A model generated the notes under the pieces. That model was not told the DNA's origin, made no database searches, and was given only the letters and a program-made list of their open reading frames with translations. DNA of 56,036 nt from Candidatus Peregrinibacteria bacterium (GTDB lineage: Bacteria; Patescibacteriota; Gracilibacteria; UBA1369). This document shows, piece by piece, positions 17,635 to 26,558 of the stretch (its first letter is position 1; each line of letters begins with the position of its first letter). Location: contig JAGQLQ010000010.1 of NCBI GenBank assembly GCA_020429235.1, positions 1 to 56,036 on the forward strand, in the 5' to 3' direction. The translations under genes were made by a program, and so were the position numbers.

Positions 17635-19170
17635 ATGATTAAAAAGGCACTCATTAGCGTTTCTGATAAGACTGGATTGGTGGAATTGGGGAAAGGATTA
17701 TCTGATTTGGGGATTGAAATTTTATCGACTGGAGGGACGGCTCAAACTCTTAAAGATGCTGGCATTCCGGTAACAATGGTTTCTGACTATACTGGTAGCC
17801 CGGAGATTCTGGATGGGCGCGTGAAGACGCTTCATCCAAAGATTCATGGTGGGATTTTGGCTGTACGTAACAATCCACGACACATGAAACAGTTGGAGGA
17901 AAACGGTATTGATCCAATTGATTTGGTTGTTGTGAATCTGTATCCATTTGAAGAAGTGATTGAACGCGACGATGCGGATCCCGAGGAAATCATTGAAAAT
18001 ATTGATATTGGCGGGCCTTCAATGGTTCGGAGTGCTGCCAAAAATTTTGAGTTTGTGACGGTTGTGACCAGTCCAAAAGATTATGAAAAGGTTTTGAAAG
18101 AGCTTCAGGAACATGGAGAAACATCGCTTGAATTGCGCGAAAAGCTTTCATGGAAAGCGTTTTCACGGACGTATCATTATGATGAAGCAATTGATCATTA
18201 TTTCCGATCACGGCTTGGAGAGGCGGAGCTCCTGGATCTTCACTATGAGAAAGTTCAGAGTTTGCGCTATGGAGAAAATCCACACCAGAAAGCGGCATTT
18301 TTCCGCAATCCTATTAACCGGGATTCGAATATTACCAACGCGAAGATGTTGCAGGGAAAACATCTTTCGTTCAACAACATTGTGGATGGGGATTCAGCGC
18401 TGGAGCTGGTGAAAGAGTTTTCTCGGCCTACTGTTGCGGTTATTAAGCATAATAATCCATGTGGCGTTGCCAGCGGAGAGACGATTGAAGACGCATTTGA
18501 GGCGGCTTATGGCGTTGATTCCATGTCTTCTTTTGGTGGAGTTATTGCATTAAATCGCTCCTGCAATAAGGCTATTGTGGATTCGATTTTTGAGAAAAAA
18601 TGGTTTGTGGAGATTATTATTGCTCCACATTTTGATGAGGATGTTGTAGAAATGATGAAATCGAAGCCAAAGGTGCGGCTTCTTGAGGTTGGGGAGCTGA
18701 AGCTGGATGTGAATCGGCGGGATATTAAGAAGGTGGCTGGAGGAATCCTGGTCCAAACCCAGGATACCTATAAATTAACTGCTGATGACTTGAAAGTGGT
18801 GAGCAAGAAGAAGCCAACAGAAGAACAGATTCAGTCGATGCTGTTTGCTTCAAAGATTGTGAAACATGTGAAGTCTAATGCCATTGTGTTGGCTAAAGGA
18901 GAGGTTGTTCAGGGGATTGGAGCTGGTCAGATGTCACGGGTTGATGCGGTTCATCTGGCTTGTTACAAAGCCGGGGAGCGTGCAAAGGGCTCTGTTATGG
19001 CCAGTGACGCGTTCTTCCCTTTTGCGGATGGAATTGAAATGGCACATGAACACGGTGTTGAAGCCGTAATTCAGCCAGGTGGATCTATTAAAGACGACGA
19101 AGTCATCAAGCGGGTTGATGAGCTTGGTATGGCTATGGTGTTTACCGGAGTGCGGTTTTTCCGACACTAA
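17635..19170 (+). CDS. purH: Bifunctional AICAR transformylase / IMP cyclohydrolase
   Basis: This enzyme carries out the last two steps of purine synthesis: AICAR to FAICAR with 10-formyl-THF, then closure to IMP. At 511 residues both domains are complete. The N-terminal cyclohydrolase (1-190) has ALISVSDKTG and STGGTAQTL. The transformylase half has RYGENPHQKAA, the catalytic KHNNPCG near 271, and the C-terminal IQPGGSIKDDEVI. The terminal signature is FFRH rather than the common HFRH. Its presence beside two purP genes means two chemistries for FAICAR formation are encoded. Confidence 0.97.
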   Translation: MIKKALISVSDKTGLVELGKGLSDLGIEILSTGGTAQTLKDAGIPVTMVSDYTGSPEILDGRVKTLHPKIHGGILAVRNNPRHMKQLEENGIDPIDLVVVNLYPFEEVIERDDADPEEIIENIDIGGPSMVRSAAKNFEFVTVVTSPKDYEKVLKELQEHGETSLELREKLSWKAFSRTYHYDEAIDHYFRSRLGEAELLDLHYEKVQSLRYGENPHQKAAFFRNPINRDSNITNAKMLQGKHLSFNNIVDGDSALELVKEFSRPTVAVIKHNNPCGVASGETIEDAFEAAYGVDSMSSFGGVIALNRSCNKAIVDSIFEKKWFVEIIIAPHFDEDVVEMMKSKPKVRLLEVGELKLDVNRRDIKKVAGGILVQTQDTYKLTADDLKVVSKKKPTEEQIQSMLFASKIVKHVKSNAIVLAKGEVVQGIGAGQMSRVDAVHLACYKAGERAKGSVMASDAFFPFADGIEMAHEHGVEAVIQPGGSIKDDEVIKRVDELGMAMVFTGVRFFRH

Positions 19171-19406
19171 GAATGGCTGCTTCCTTTTCCGTATTTTTCC
19201 TCCAGATAGGCTACAATGTCATCTGATTCGTTCATGATCATGCCATTGTCGTCGATGACCGGAACTGTTCCGCCAGTGCTGATTACTGGTTCTGGCTTAT
19301 TCATATAATCAACTTCAATTTTTTCGTACTCCAGTCCCAGCTCTGCGAATTTTCGGCGAACTTTTTCACAGTATGGGCAGTCTTCGTATTGGTAGAGCTT
19401 GATCAT
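19167..19406 (-). CDS. Glutaredoxin-like protein
   Basis: From the ATG at 19406 the protein is 79 residues with a thioredoxin fold and the dithiol active site CPYC (MIKLYQYEDCPYC). The cis-Pro region GGTVPVIDD and a C-terminal helix ESDDIVAYLEEKY match glutaredoxins and the N-terminal domain of glutathione transferases. It overlaps the end of purH by 4 nt in convergent orientation. Its electron donor is unknown, since no glutathione pathway gene is visible. Confidence 0.88.
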   Translation of the reverse strand: MIKLYQYEDCPYCEKVRRKFAELGLEYEKIEVDYMNKPEPVISTGGTVPVIDDNGMIMNESDDIVAYLEEKYGKGSSHS

Positions 19407-19462
19407 AACAAAAGAATTAAAGTTGTATGCGTTTTGGAGGCGCTGTGATAGTATCATTACCA

Positions 19463-20263
19463 ATGAACTTTTTTGAAGCTTTATTTTTAGGCATTATCCA
19501 GGGAATTACTGAATTCCTGCCAATTTCGTCATCTGGACATTTGATTGTGGCGGAACAGTATATGCATCTTCCTGTTGCGGATTTGCAGAGTTTTGATGTG
19601 GCTGTTCATTTTGGAACGCTTTTGACTATCCTTGTTTATTTCCGCAAAGATATTGGGAAGCTTTTGGTTGCTTTTGGTCAGATGATTGCTAAAAAATCGC
19701 CAGATAAAGAGGAAAAGAGTCTGATTGGTTATTTGATTCTGGGAACGATTCCGGCGGTGCTTGTTGGTCTGTTTTTTAATGATTTTCTGGAGGAAAACTT
19801 TCGTAATACGACCTCTGTTGCGACTATGTTGATTGTGATTGCCATTTATTTTGTGGTGGCTGAGATCGTAAAAAGAAAAAGAACCGTGCAAAAGATTGGG
19901 CTTTTTCAAGCCGTTTTGATTGGATGCGCACAGGCAGTGGCTTTAATTCCGGGAGTTTCACGCTCCGGTATTACTATTTCAACCGGACTTGTACAAGGTA
20001 TCCGGCGTGATGAAGCAGCGAGATTTTCTTTCCTTCTTGGTTCTGTTGCTATTACTGCCGCAACAGCTTTGTCTGTTTTTAAAGTTATGAAGGGTGAATT
20101 TTTGATGCCATCACTTCCCATCCTGCTTACTGGAATTGTGAGCTCATTCCTGGCGGGCTATGCCTCGATTTCTCTTCTTATGAAATTTTTAAAATCGCAT
20201 CCTCTTCATGTTTTTGCGATTTATCGCATTCTCTTGGCTGTTGTAATTCTGTCGTTTTTCTAG
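19463..20263 (+). CDS. uppP: Undecaprenyl-diphosphate phosphatase
   Basis: UppP recycles the lipid carrier for cell-wall synthesis. The 266-residue protein from the ATG at 19463 is polytopic. It shows the two family motifs: EFLPISSSGH near residue 20 with a preceding QGITE, and PGVSRSG near 163. An upstream in-frame start would overlap the divergent glutaredoxin gene. Confidence 0.96.
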   Translation: MNFFEALFLGIIQGITEFLPISSSGHLIVAEQYMHLPVADLQSFDVAVHFGTLLTILVYFRKDIGKLLVAFGQMIAKKSPDKEEKSLIGYLILGTIPAVLVGLFFNDFLEENFRNTTSVATMLIVIAIYFVVAEIVKRKRTVQKIGLFQAVLIGCAQAVALIPGVSRSGITISTGLVQGIRRDEAARFSFLLGSVAITAATALSVFKVMKGEFLMPSLPILLTGIVSSFLAGYASISLLMKFLKSHPLHVFAIYRILLAVVILSFF

Positions 20264-20336
20264 GCCTTTTTATCTTTTTGCCTAGACAGGCCAATGTTGA
20301 TGTGGTTGAATATCAAAAAATTATCTTTAAAATCTT

Positions 20337-21377
20337 ATGGGGCAGATTTCTGATTATGCGATTGCAACTCTTGGGAGCCATACTGCGCTCCAAATTCTAA
20401 AAGGAGCCAAAGATGAAGGTTTTAAGACGATATGCGTGTGCCAAAAAGATCAGGCGCGGGTTTATGAAAGTTATGGAGTCGCTGACGAGCTTATTGTGAT
20501 CGATTCTTATGACCAGTATTTTGGTGTTGAGCATCGACTCCTCGACCAAAAGGCGATTATGATTCCACATGGGTCGTTTGTGAGCTATTTGGGATGGGAA
20601 CGTGTGCAGGATATTGAAGTGATGCATTATGGAAGTAAGGGAATTCTGGAATGGGAGTCGGATCGGGTGAAGGAGCGGGAGTGGCTGAAAGCTGCGGGGC
20701 TTAAGTTGCCGCGGATTTTCAAAACGCCGGAAGAGATTGACTGTCCTGTGATTATTAAGTTCCACGGCGCGAAGGGTGGAAAGGGCTACTTTATTGCCAA
20801 CACCACCGAAGAGTTTTATGAACGGATTAAGGATTATCCTGGAGAGGAAGGGTATGTGATTCAGGAATATATTGTTGGAGTGCCGATTTATTCACATTTT
20901 TTCTATTCTCCAATTAATGATGAACTGGAGATTATGAGTTTTGATAAACGGTATGAGTCGAATGCGGATTCGATTGGTCGTATCGCGTCAAAGGATCAAT
21001 TGGATGCCAACATCCGTACCAGCTACACAATTACCGGGAATATTCCGATTGTGATCCGGGAATCGCTTTTGCCAAAAGTTTTCGAAATGGGGGACAATGT
21101 GATTCGGGAATCGCGAAAACTAACGAATTTCAAGGATGGGAAGCCGCTGACCAAAGGGCTTTATGGAAGTTTTTGTTTGGAGGCGATTGTTGATCCGGAA
21201 CTAAACTTTAATGTTTTCGAAATTTCTGCAAGAATTGTGGCAGGAACAAATCCGTATACCAATGGATCGCCGTATACATGGCTCCGTTATAATGAGCCTA
21301 TGAGTACCGGTCGCCGGATTGCACGCGATATTAAGCAGGCGATTGAATCGGATAGACTGGAAGAGGTTCTTGGATAG
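20337..21377 (+). CDS. purP: Archaeal-type FAICAR synthetase PurP
   Basis: PurP is an ATP-grasp ligase that makes FAICAR from AICAR, formate and ATP, the folate-independent route known mainly from archaea. The 346-residue protein fits the family. The N-terminal domain has IATLGSHTALQILKGAK. The ATP-grasp core has IIKFHGAKGGKGYF and IQEYIVGVPIYSHFFYSP. The C-terminal domain has FEISARIVAGTNPY and GRRIARDIKQAI. It opens a four-gene operon with gaps of 13, 6 and 4 nt. No clear promoter was placed in the 73-bp gap after uppP. Confidence 0.93.
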   Translation: MGQISDYAIATLGSHTALQILKGAKDEGFKTICVCQKDQARVYESYGVADELIVIDSYDQYFGVEHRLLDQKAIMIPHGSFVSYLGWERVQDIEVMHYGSKGILEWESDRVKEREWLKAAGLKLPRIFKTPEEIDCPVIIKFHGAKGGKGYFIANTTEEFYERIKDYPGEEGYVIQEYIVGVPIYSHFFYSPINDELEIMSFDKRYESNADSIGRIASKDQLDANIRTSYTITGNIPIVIRESLLPKVFEMGDNVIRESRKLTNFKDGKPLTKGLYGSFCLEAIVDPELNFNVFEISARIVAGTNPYTNGSPYTWLRYNEPMSTGRRIARDIKQAIESDRLEEVLG

Positions 21378-21390
21378 ATAACCTGATTAC

Positions 21391-22599
21391 ATGACTGCAA
21401 TTTCACATCAGCGCATTCTAGAGATTCTTTCTGGATACGACAAAAACAACATTACGATTGGAACACTTGGCGGACATAGTGGACTGGATGTTTGTCATGG
21501 AGCAAAAAAGTATGGATTTAAGACGGTTGCGGTCTGCCAAAAGGGGCGGGACCTGACTTATTCAAAATATTTTAAGACCCGACCAGACAACGATGTTGTT
21601 CCGGGTCAGCTGGATGCGTGGAAAGCTGACAAAGGTTGTGTGGATGAGGTAATTTTGGTGGAGAAGTTTGGCGATATTGTGAAGCCCGAAGTGCAGGAGC
21701 AACTACGGGCGATGAACACGATCTTCATCCACAACAGATATTTCTGGGTTTATTGTGATTTTGAGAAGATTGAAAGTGAGTTTTTGGTGCCGATTCTTGG
21801 TACACGTGAAATGCTCCGACTGGAGGAACGCGATGTGCCGAATAATCAGTACTGGATGCTGGAGCAGGCGGGGATCCGGATTCCAAAAATCTTTAGCTAT
21901 GATGAGTATTTGGATGTTGATAACTTCCCTGCCGAGTGGCTTGGGCGGCCAATGCTGGTGAAGGTGAATGAAGCGCAGCGGAAATATGAACGGGCATTTT
22001 TTGTGGTGGATAGTCCTGCTGACTATCTGGATAAGTCGAAAGTTCTTTTGGAGGAAGGGAAAATTCTTGAAGAGGATCTCAAAAAGGCTGTGATCGAAGA
22101 GTTTGTGATTGGAGCGCATGTGAACTTTAATTTCTTTTACTCTCCGCTTGATGATGAGTTGGAGTTTATGGGAACTGACATGCGTCGGCAGACGAATCTG
22201 GATGGATTCTTAAGAATGACCGCGGATCAGCAGCTTGAAATGTTTGAAAAAGGTATGAAGCCGAAGATGGTGGAAAATGGCCATGTGGCTGTGACGATTA
22301 AAGAATCGCTGGTTGAAAAAGCTTTTGAGATTGGTGAGAAGTTTGTGAAGTTTACGGGTGAAAATAATTCACCGGGGATTATTGGTCCGTTTGCGCTACA
22401 GGGTGCTGTTGTGGCTGAAGATGGTCGTGAAGAGATTGTGATTTTTGATGTGAGCATGAGGATTCCCGGGTCGCCGGGAACGCGTTCAACGCCGTATAGC
22501 GGTTATCTTTATGGTGACAGCCTCAGTTATGGAGAACGTCTGGCTATGGAGGTAAAGCGAGCCATTAAAGAGGATAAATTGCCACTTTTGGTTACCTAA
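21391..22599 (+). CDS. Second PurP paralogue
   Basis: This 402-residue protein has the same three-domain layout as its neighbour: ITIGTLGGHSGLDVCHGAKK at the N-terminus, an ATP-grasp core with LVKVNEAQRKYERAFFVV and IEEFVIGAHVNFNFFYSP, and a C-terminus with IPGSPGTRSTPYSGYL and GERLAMEVKRAIK. Sequence between the shared motifs has diverged strongly. Several archaea encode two PurP paralogues, and the function of the second is less certain. It may form a hetero-oligomer with the first or act on a related substrate. Confidence 0.88.
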   Translation: MTAISHQRILEILSGYDKNNITIGTLGGHSGLDVCHGAKKYGFKTVAVCQKGRDLTYSKYFKTRPDNDVVPGQLDAWKADKGCVDEVILVEKFGDIVKPEVQEQLRAMNTIFIHNRYFWVYCDFEKIESEFLVPILGTREMLRLEERDVPNNQYWMLEQAGIRIPKIFSYDEYLDVDNFPAEWLGRPMLVKVNEAQRKYERAFFVVDSPADYLDKSKVLLEEGKILEEDLKKAVIEEFVIGAHVNFNFFYSPLDDELEFMGTDMRRQTNLDGFLRMTADQQLEMFEKGMKPKMVENGHVAVTIKESLVEKAFEIGEKFVKFTGENNSPGIIGPFALQGAVVAEDGREEIVIFDVSMRIPGSPGTRSTPYSGYLYGDSLSYGERLAMEVKRAIKEDKLPLLVT

Positions 22600-22605
22600 G
22601 TTTTT

Positions 22606-23949
22606 ATGAAAGTTATTTTACTTGCAGCTGGTCGGAGTCAACGTATGAAGCCGATTGAGGATAAAAATTTTCTGAAATTTTTGGGAAAGCCTCTGGTGCA
22701 GCATCAACTTGAGCAGCTTATTTCTGTTGGACTGCGTGATTTTGTGATTGTTGGTGGTGAACATAATCTGGCACGGCTTGAAGAGTTGGCTCAGATGCTG
22801 CTGAATGATGAAAGCGTGGATAGCATTGAAGTGGTTGAGCAAAAGGATCTGGATGATGGAATGGCCGGTGCCATGATGAGTATTGAGCCGGTCGTGAAGA
22901 GTGGACCAATGTTTGTGGTGAGCGCGAACGATGTTGTTGAAAGTAAGGCTTTTGAAATGCTGATGGATGCTAAAGGTGATGGAGATGTGGATGGAATTTT
23001 GATTGCCAAAGAGATGAAAGAGTACTTTCCTGGAGGGTATCTGAATGTGAAAGATGGCTTGATTGAAAGCATTGTGGAGAAACCTGGTGCTGGCAATGAA
23101 CCGAGTAATATGGTGAATATTGTGCTCCACTATTTTGCGGAAGCGAAAGATCTGTTTGATGCGCTGCACAAGGTTGAATCAGAAAAAGATGATCGGTATG
23201 AAGTGGGATTGGACTCACTTTTCAAGGCTGGGAAGAAGTTTAAGGCGTTGCCGTACGATGGCTTTTGGCAGGCAGTGAAGTATCCATGGCATGTTTTGGC
23301 TTTGAAAGAACATTTTCTGGGGAAGATTCGTGATACTTTTCCTGCTCAAAGGATTGGTGGCTGGGAAGCTGATATCGCTCTCACCGCTGTGATTAAAGGT
23401 GATGTGATTTTGGAAGAAGGCGTAAAAGTGTTCGATCATGCCACTATTATTGGGCCGGCTTATATCGGCAAAAACTCTATTGTTGCGACCAATGCTGTAG
23501 TGCGAGGATCAATGATTGGTGATAATTGTGTGGTTGGATACGCTACTGAAGTGGCACGGAGTTATTGGGGTGACAGCGTTTGGACACACTCCAACTATAT
23601 TGGTGACAGTATTCTGGGGAATAATGTTTCGTTTGGTGCGGGAACCGTAACTGGGAATCTGCGCTTTGATGAGGGCAATATTCCCGTGAATATTAAGGGT
23701 GAAAAGATGGATAGCGGAAGGAATAAGTTTGGACTTATCAGTGGTAATCATGTGCGTTCTGGTGTGAATACCAGCTTTATGCCAGGTGTGAAAATCGGAA
23801 CCAATGTATGTATTGGTGCGGGAATTGTGATTGGCGAAGATATTGAAGATAACAAGTTTGTGACTGGTAAATTTGAGCTAAAACAGTATGATAATAAAGT
23901 GGATGTTGCAGCTATCAACCGTGAAGAGCTGAAAAAGAAGTTATCATAG
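22606..23949 (+). CDS. Bifunctional sugar-1-phosphate nucleotidyltransferase with left-handed beta-helix (GlmU-like)
   Basis: The 447-residue protein has an N-terminal nucleotidyltransferase fold with the signature LLAAGRSQRMKPIEDK (5-20) and KFLGKPLVQHQLEQL. From about residue 265 a hexapeptide-repeat beta-helix follows (ATIIGPAYIGKNSIV, SMIGDNCVVGYATE, GAGTVTGNLRFDEGNIPV). The layout resembles GlmU and archaeal bifunctional sugar-nucleotide enzymes making UDP-GlcNAc or dTDP-sugars. Substrate cannot be read from sequence. It lies 6 nt after the second purP and 4 nt before a glycosyltransferase, pointing to activated-sugar supply for surface glycans. Confidence 0.85.
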   Translation: MKVILLAAGRSQRMKPIEDKNFLKFLGKPLVQHQLEQLISVGLRDFVIVGGEHNLARLEELAQMLLNDESVDSIEVVEQKDLDDGMAGAMMSIEPVVKSGPMFVVSANDVVESKAFEMLMDAKGDGDVDGILIAKEMKEYFPGGYLNVKDGLIESIVEKPGAGNEPSNMVNIVLHYFAEAKDLFDALHKVESEKDDRYEVGLDSLFKAGKKFKALPYDGFWQAVKYPWHVLALKEHFLGKIRDTFPAQRIGGWEADIALTAVIKGDVILEEGVKVFDHATIIGPAYIGKNSIVATNAVVRGSMIGDNCVVGYATEVARSYWGDSVWTHSNYIGDSILGNNVSFGAGTVTGNLRFDEGNIPVNIKGEKMDSGRNKFGLISGNHVRSGVNTSFMPGVKIGTNVCIGAGIVIGEDIEDNKFVTGKFELKQYDNKVDVAAINREELKKKLS

Positions 23950-23953
23950 GCCT

Positions 23954-24751
23954 ATGAAGGTTTCGATTATCATCGTTAACTACAATCATAAATATTTCCC
24001 TAAGCTGGCTGTGGAAGCCCTGGAAAAAAGTAAGGGGAGTTTTGAAATGGAGATTATTGTGGTTGATAACGCTTCTACTGATCCAGAGAGTCTGGAGTTT
24101 TTGAAAAAAGCTGATGAGGATAAAAGGCTGGTTTTGGTCCGGCAGCAGAAGAATGTTGGTTTTGGTCGTGGTAATAATGTTGGAGCTAAGTTGGCGGAAG
24201 GTGACTATATTTTTATCCACAATCCGGATGTACAGGTTGGAGAGGAGAGTATTCAGCAAATGGTTGATTACCTTGAAAAACATCATGACATAGGGATTTT
24301 GGGGCCACAACTGGTGTATTCAAGTGGGAAGATTCAAGAGTCGTGTCGCCGGCATATGAGTTTTTTTGATTTGATGTTGAATCGGACTTTTTTGGGGCGT
24401 TTGCCTTTTTTTAAGAGGCGGGTTTCCCAGTATTTAATGGAAGATTTTGATCATTCAAAGGTGCAGGAGGTTGATTTGCTAACCGGTGCCGCAATGTTGA
24501 TTCCAAGAAAAGTCTGGAATCAGGTTGGAGGGTTTGATGAACGATACTTTTTGTTTATGGAAGATTTTGATTTGTGCCGGGAGGTATCTAAAGCTGGTTA
24601 TAAGATTGTGTACTATCCGGAAGCGAAACTGGAGCACTATCAAAAGCGTTTAAGCCGTGATTCATCCTTTTTGAAAACGCTTCGCAAGAAGGTTTTTTGG
24701 CTCCATGTCTCGAGTGCGCTGAAGTATTTTTGGAAGTGGAAAGGGAAATAA
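23954..24751 (+). CDS. Family 2 glycosyltransferase, rhamnosyltransferase-like
   Basis: The 265-residue protein has a GT-A fold: VSIIIVNYNHKYFPKLAV at the N-terminus, IIVVDNASTD, NVGFGRGNNVGA, and the metal-site segment HNPDVQV near residue 90. A later FMEDFDLCREV (about 200) holds the acidic catalytic region seen in rhamnosyl-type family 2 enzymes. No membrane helix is obvious, so it is likely peripheral. It ends the purP operon. Confidence 0.9.
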   Translation: MKVSIIIVNYNHKYFPKLAVEALEKSKGSFEMEIIVVDNASTDPESLEFLKKADEDKRLVLVRQQKNVGFGRGNNVGAKLAEGDYIFIHNPDVQVGEESIQQMVDYLEKHHDIGILGPQLVYSSGKIQESCRRHMSFFDLMLNRTFLGRLPFFKRRVSQYLMEDFDHSKVQEVDLLTGAAMLIPRKVWNQVGGFDERYFLFMEDFDLCREVSKAGYKIVYYPEAKLEHYQKRLSRDSSFLKTLRKKVFWLHVSSALKYFWKWKGK

Positions 24752-24754
24752 AAC

Positions 24755-24783
24755 TTGCTCTCAACCTTTTGTTTCCGTATAAA
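24755..24783 (+). promoter_or_regulatory. Promoter upstream of an 85-residue hypothetical gene
   Basis: TTGCTC (24755-24760) and TATAAA (24778-24783) with a 17-bp spacer lie 24 bp before the ATG at 24807. Confidence 0.5.
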
Positions 24784-24806
24784 AGAGCTTGTGTGACTTT
24801 TTTTGT

Positions 24807-25064
24807 ATGAATCGAAACTTCGAAATAAATGGTATGGATCGGCCGCTTTTTATGGTCAGCGAAGCACCTAAGCAATCGCCAGAAATAGTAGCGGCCATTG
24901 ACTCTATTAACCGTGAAACTTTGCGTGCCCTCGGGGTTCCTACAGAGGTTGTACATTCCATGGTTCCAGCAATAAGAGGGAATACCACCTTCTTCTCCTT
25001 TCAGAATCCAGCAAACATTATTTTACAGGAACTGGATGGGAAGCTCATTTCTCCTTTGATTTAG
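24807..25064 (+). CDS. Small hypothetical protein, 85 residues
   Basis: No family is recognised. From the ATG at 24807 it reads MNRNFEINGMDRPLFM and ends in LISPLI, with no membrane segment or metal motif. Its own promoter lies just upstream, which supports it as real. It ends 4 nt into the convergent gene at 25061. Confidence 0.5.
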   Translation: MNRNFEINGMDRPLFMVSEAPKQSPEIVAAIDSINRETLRALGVPTEVVHSMVPAIRGNTTFFSFQNPANIILQELDGKLISPLI

Positions 25065-25888
25065 TACTCGTTGCCTGTGAGGAGAAGGCTTTTTACTCCT
25101 TCTGGAATTGATTCTGCCGAAATGCCAAGCTTCTTTGTTTCCTGGTGTAAAGCTGATGTTAAGGCTTTGATATCCATATCGATCCCATCAAATCCACTGC
25201 GTGAAGTGTCCCGCTGTGTGATGATGCGAATAATCCGTTTAAATGTTGGATCGTTTTCGATATCCAAATGGACTCCCTGCTCTTCTAATGCCTCTAATTT
25301 AAAGCAGAGTCGGGCTATGTCCTCTCCTTCCATGTGTGCAATTTCCATTTCAGTAGAGAGCCATCCATAGAGATGTTCAAAGAGCTCATCTACTTCGAAT
25401 TCAGCTTCAGCCTGCGGTTGAATTACAATGCCTGAATTTGTTATCCCGGCAATTTCTGTTCGAATGTAATCCATGATTTCGCTTGTTCCCAGCTCATTCT
25501 TTTCTCCATAAAGTAAAGTTCTTACTTTATCTTCAATGTTTTTTTCATCAATTTTAACCTCGTACTGCATGCAGTACTCTTCTATATCTCCATCCAGTTT
25601 TTCCAAATCTTCTTTTGAGCTGCCACTGTCTCCACTGAACGCTTTATGCCTTAGGCGTGCTTTGTTTTCAAACTGCTGAAGATGTGGATTATCACTGAAA
25701 TTTACAACACAATCACGGATCCGGATTTCGTCAAGATATGACCATAAACGCATCATATCTGCAGCTTCCCGGACTGCATCTTTGGCGCCCTCACGGAGGG
25801 TGTGGCTCCGTTCTTCCTGGCTTTCCAGGCTCAGTGGTTGATCCAGTTTATGAAGGTTGGTATCGAGTTCGTGAAAAGCTTCTGTCAT
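25061..25888 (-). CDS. Hypothetical acidic helical protein, 275 residues
   Basis: No family is recognised. The protein is acidic, mostly helical and soluble, with a Ser/Gly-rich linker (SGDSGSSKEDLEK) near residue 90. A clean promoter lies upstream (25915-25944). It is downstream of purN, separated by a 66-bp gap. Confidence 0.7.
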   Translation of the reverse strand: MTEAFHELDTNLHKLDQPLSLESQEERSHTLREGAKDAVREAADMMRLWSYLDEIRIRDCVVNFSDNPHLQQFENKARLRHKAFSGDSGSSKEDLEKLDGDIEEYCMQYEVKIDEKNIEDKVRTLLYGEKNELGTSEIMDYIRTEIAGITNSGIVIQPQAEAEFEVDELFEHLYGWLSTEMEIAHMEGEDIARLCFKLEALEEQGVHLDIENDPTFKRIIRIITQRDTSRSGFDGIDMDIKALTSALHQETKKLGISAESIPEGVKSLLLTGNEY

Positions 25889-25914
25889 GGTTGTTGTATT
25901 AAAAAATCGTGCGC

Positions 25915-25944
25915 ACTATACGTCCGCTTTATTGCATGAGTCAA
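25915..25944 (-). promoter_or_regulatory. Promoter for the 275-residue gene
   Basis: Minus-strand TTGACT (25944-25939) and TATAGT (25920-25915) have an 18-bp spacer, predicting a start near 25907, about 20 nt before the ATG. Confidence 0.55.
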
Positions 25945-25954
25945 TGACGTTTTT

Positions 25955-26557
25955 CTAGTTTGTATCGATGCTTATTTCTCCCTTTGCAAAGCGGCGTATG
26001 ACTTCCGGATAAAGTTTCTTTTCCAGTTCCTGGACTTTTTCTTTCAGTGATTCCGGGGTGTCACCTGGTTCAACTGTCACTTTTTCCTGGGCGATGATTG
26101 GGCCGGTATCAACTCCTTCATCAACAATGTGGATGGTACAGCCAGTTTCTTTCTCTCCGGCATCGAGTACAGCCTTATGAACATTTTGGCCGTAAAAGCC
26201 CGGCCCGCTGAATTTGGGCATGAGTGCCGGGTGAACATTGACGATTCTATTGGGAAACTGACGGACGAATTCTGGTGAAAGAACGCGCATATAGCCGATA
26301 AGACATACCAGGTCGACTTCGTGGTCTTTGAGGATTTGCACCAGTTCCTGGTCGTATTCGGCCCGGGATTTTCCTTGTGGATCGACGAAAAAGGCTTTTA
26401 TTTCCTGGAGGCGGGCACGTTCAAGAGCATAAGCATTTTCTTTATTGCTCAATACAATGGCTATCTCTACTCCAGGCATGGCTCCATCGGCAATTTCATC
26501 GATGATGGCTTGAAGGTCCGTGCCTTTGGTGGATGCGAGAACGCCAATTTTGTACAT
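25955..26557 (-). CDS. purN: Phosphoribosylglycinamide formyltransferase
   Basis: PurN transfers a formyl group from 10-formyl-THF to GAR in purine synthesis. The 200-residue protein has the N-terminal phosphate-binding stretch (LASTKGTDLQAII), the catalytic NVHPALMPKF near 108-117, and the Asp loop DEGVDTGPIIAQE. It starts 1 nt after the sdaAA stop, so it is cotranscribed with the serine dehydratase genes. Confidence 0.95.
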   Translation of the reverse strand: MYKIGVLASTKGTDLQAIIDEIADGAMPGVEIAIVLSNKENAYALERARLQEIKAFFVDPQGKSRAEYDQELVQILKDHEVDLVCLIGYMRVLSPEFVRQFPNRIVNVHPALMPKFSGPGFYGQNVHKAVLDAGEKETGCTIHIVDEGVDTGPIIAQEKVTVEPGDTPESLKEKVQELEKKLYPEVIRRFAKGEISIDTN

Positions 26558-26558
26558 G

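Noticed and set aside
20260-20285. CTAGGC/GCCTAG repeat after uppP as a terminator
   Set aside because: The stem is only 6 bp with a 14-nt T-rich loop and no T-run follows it.
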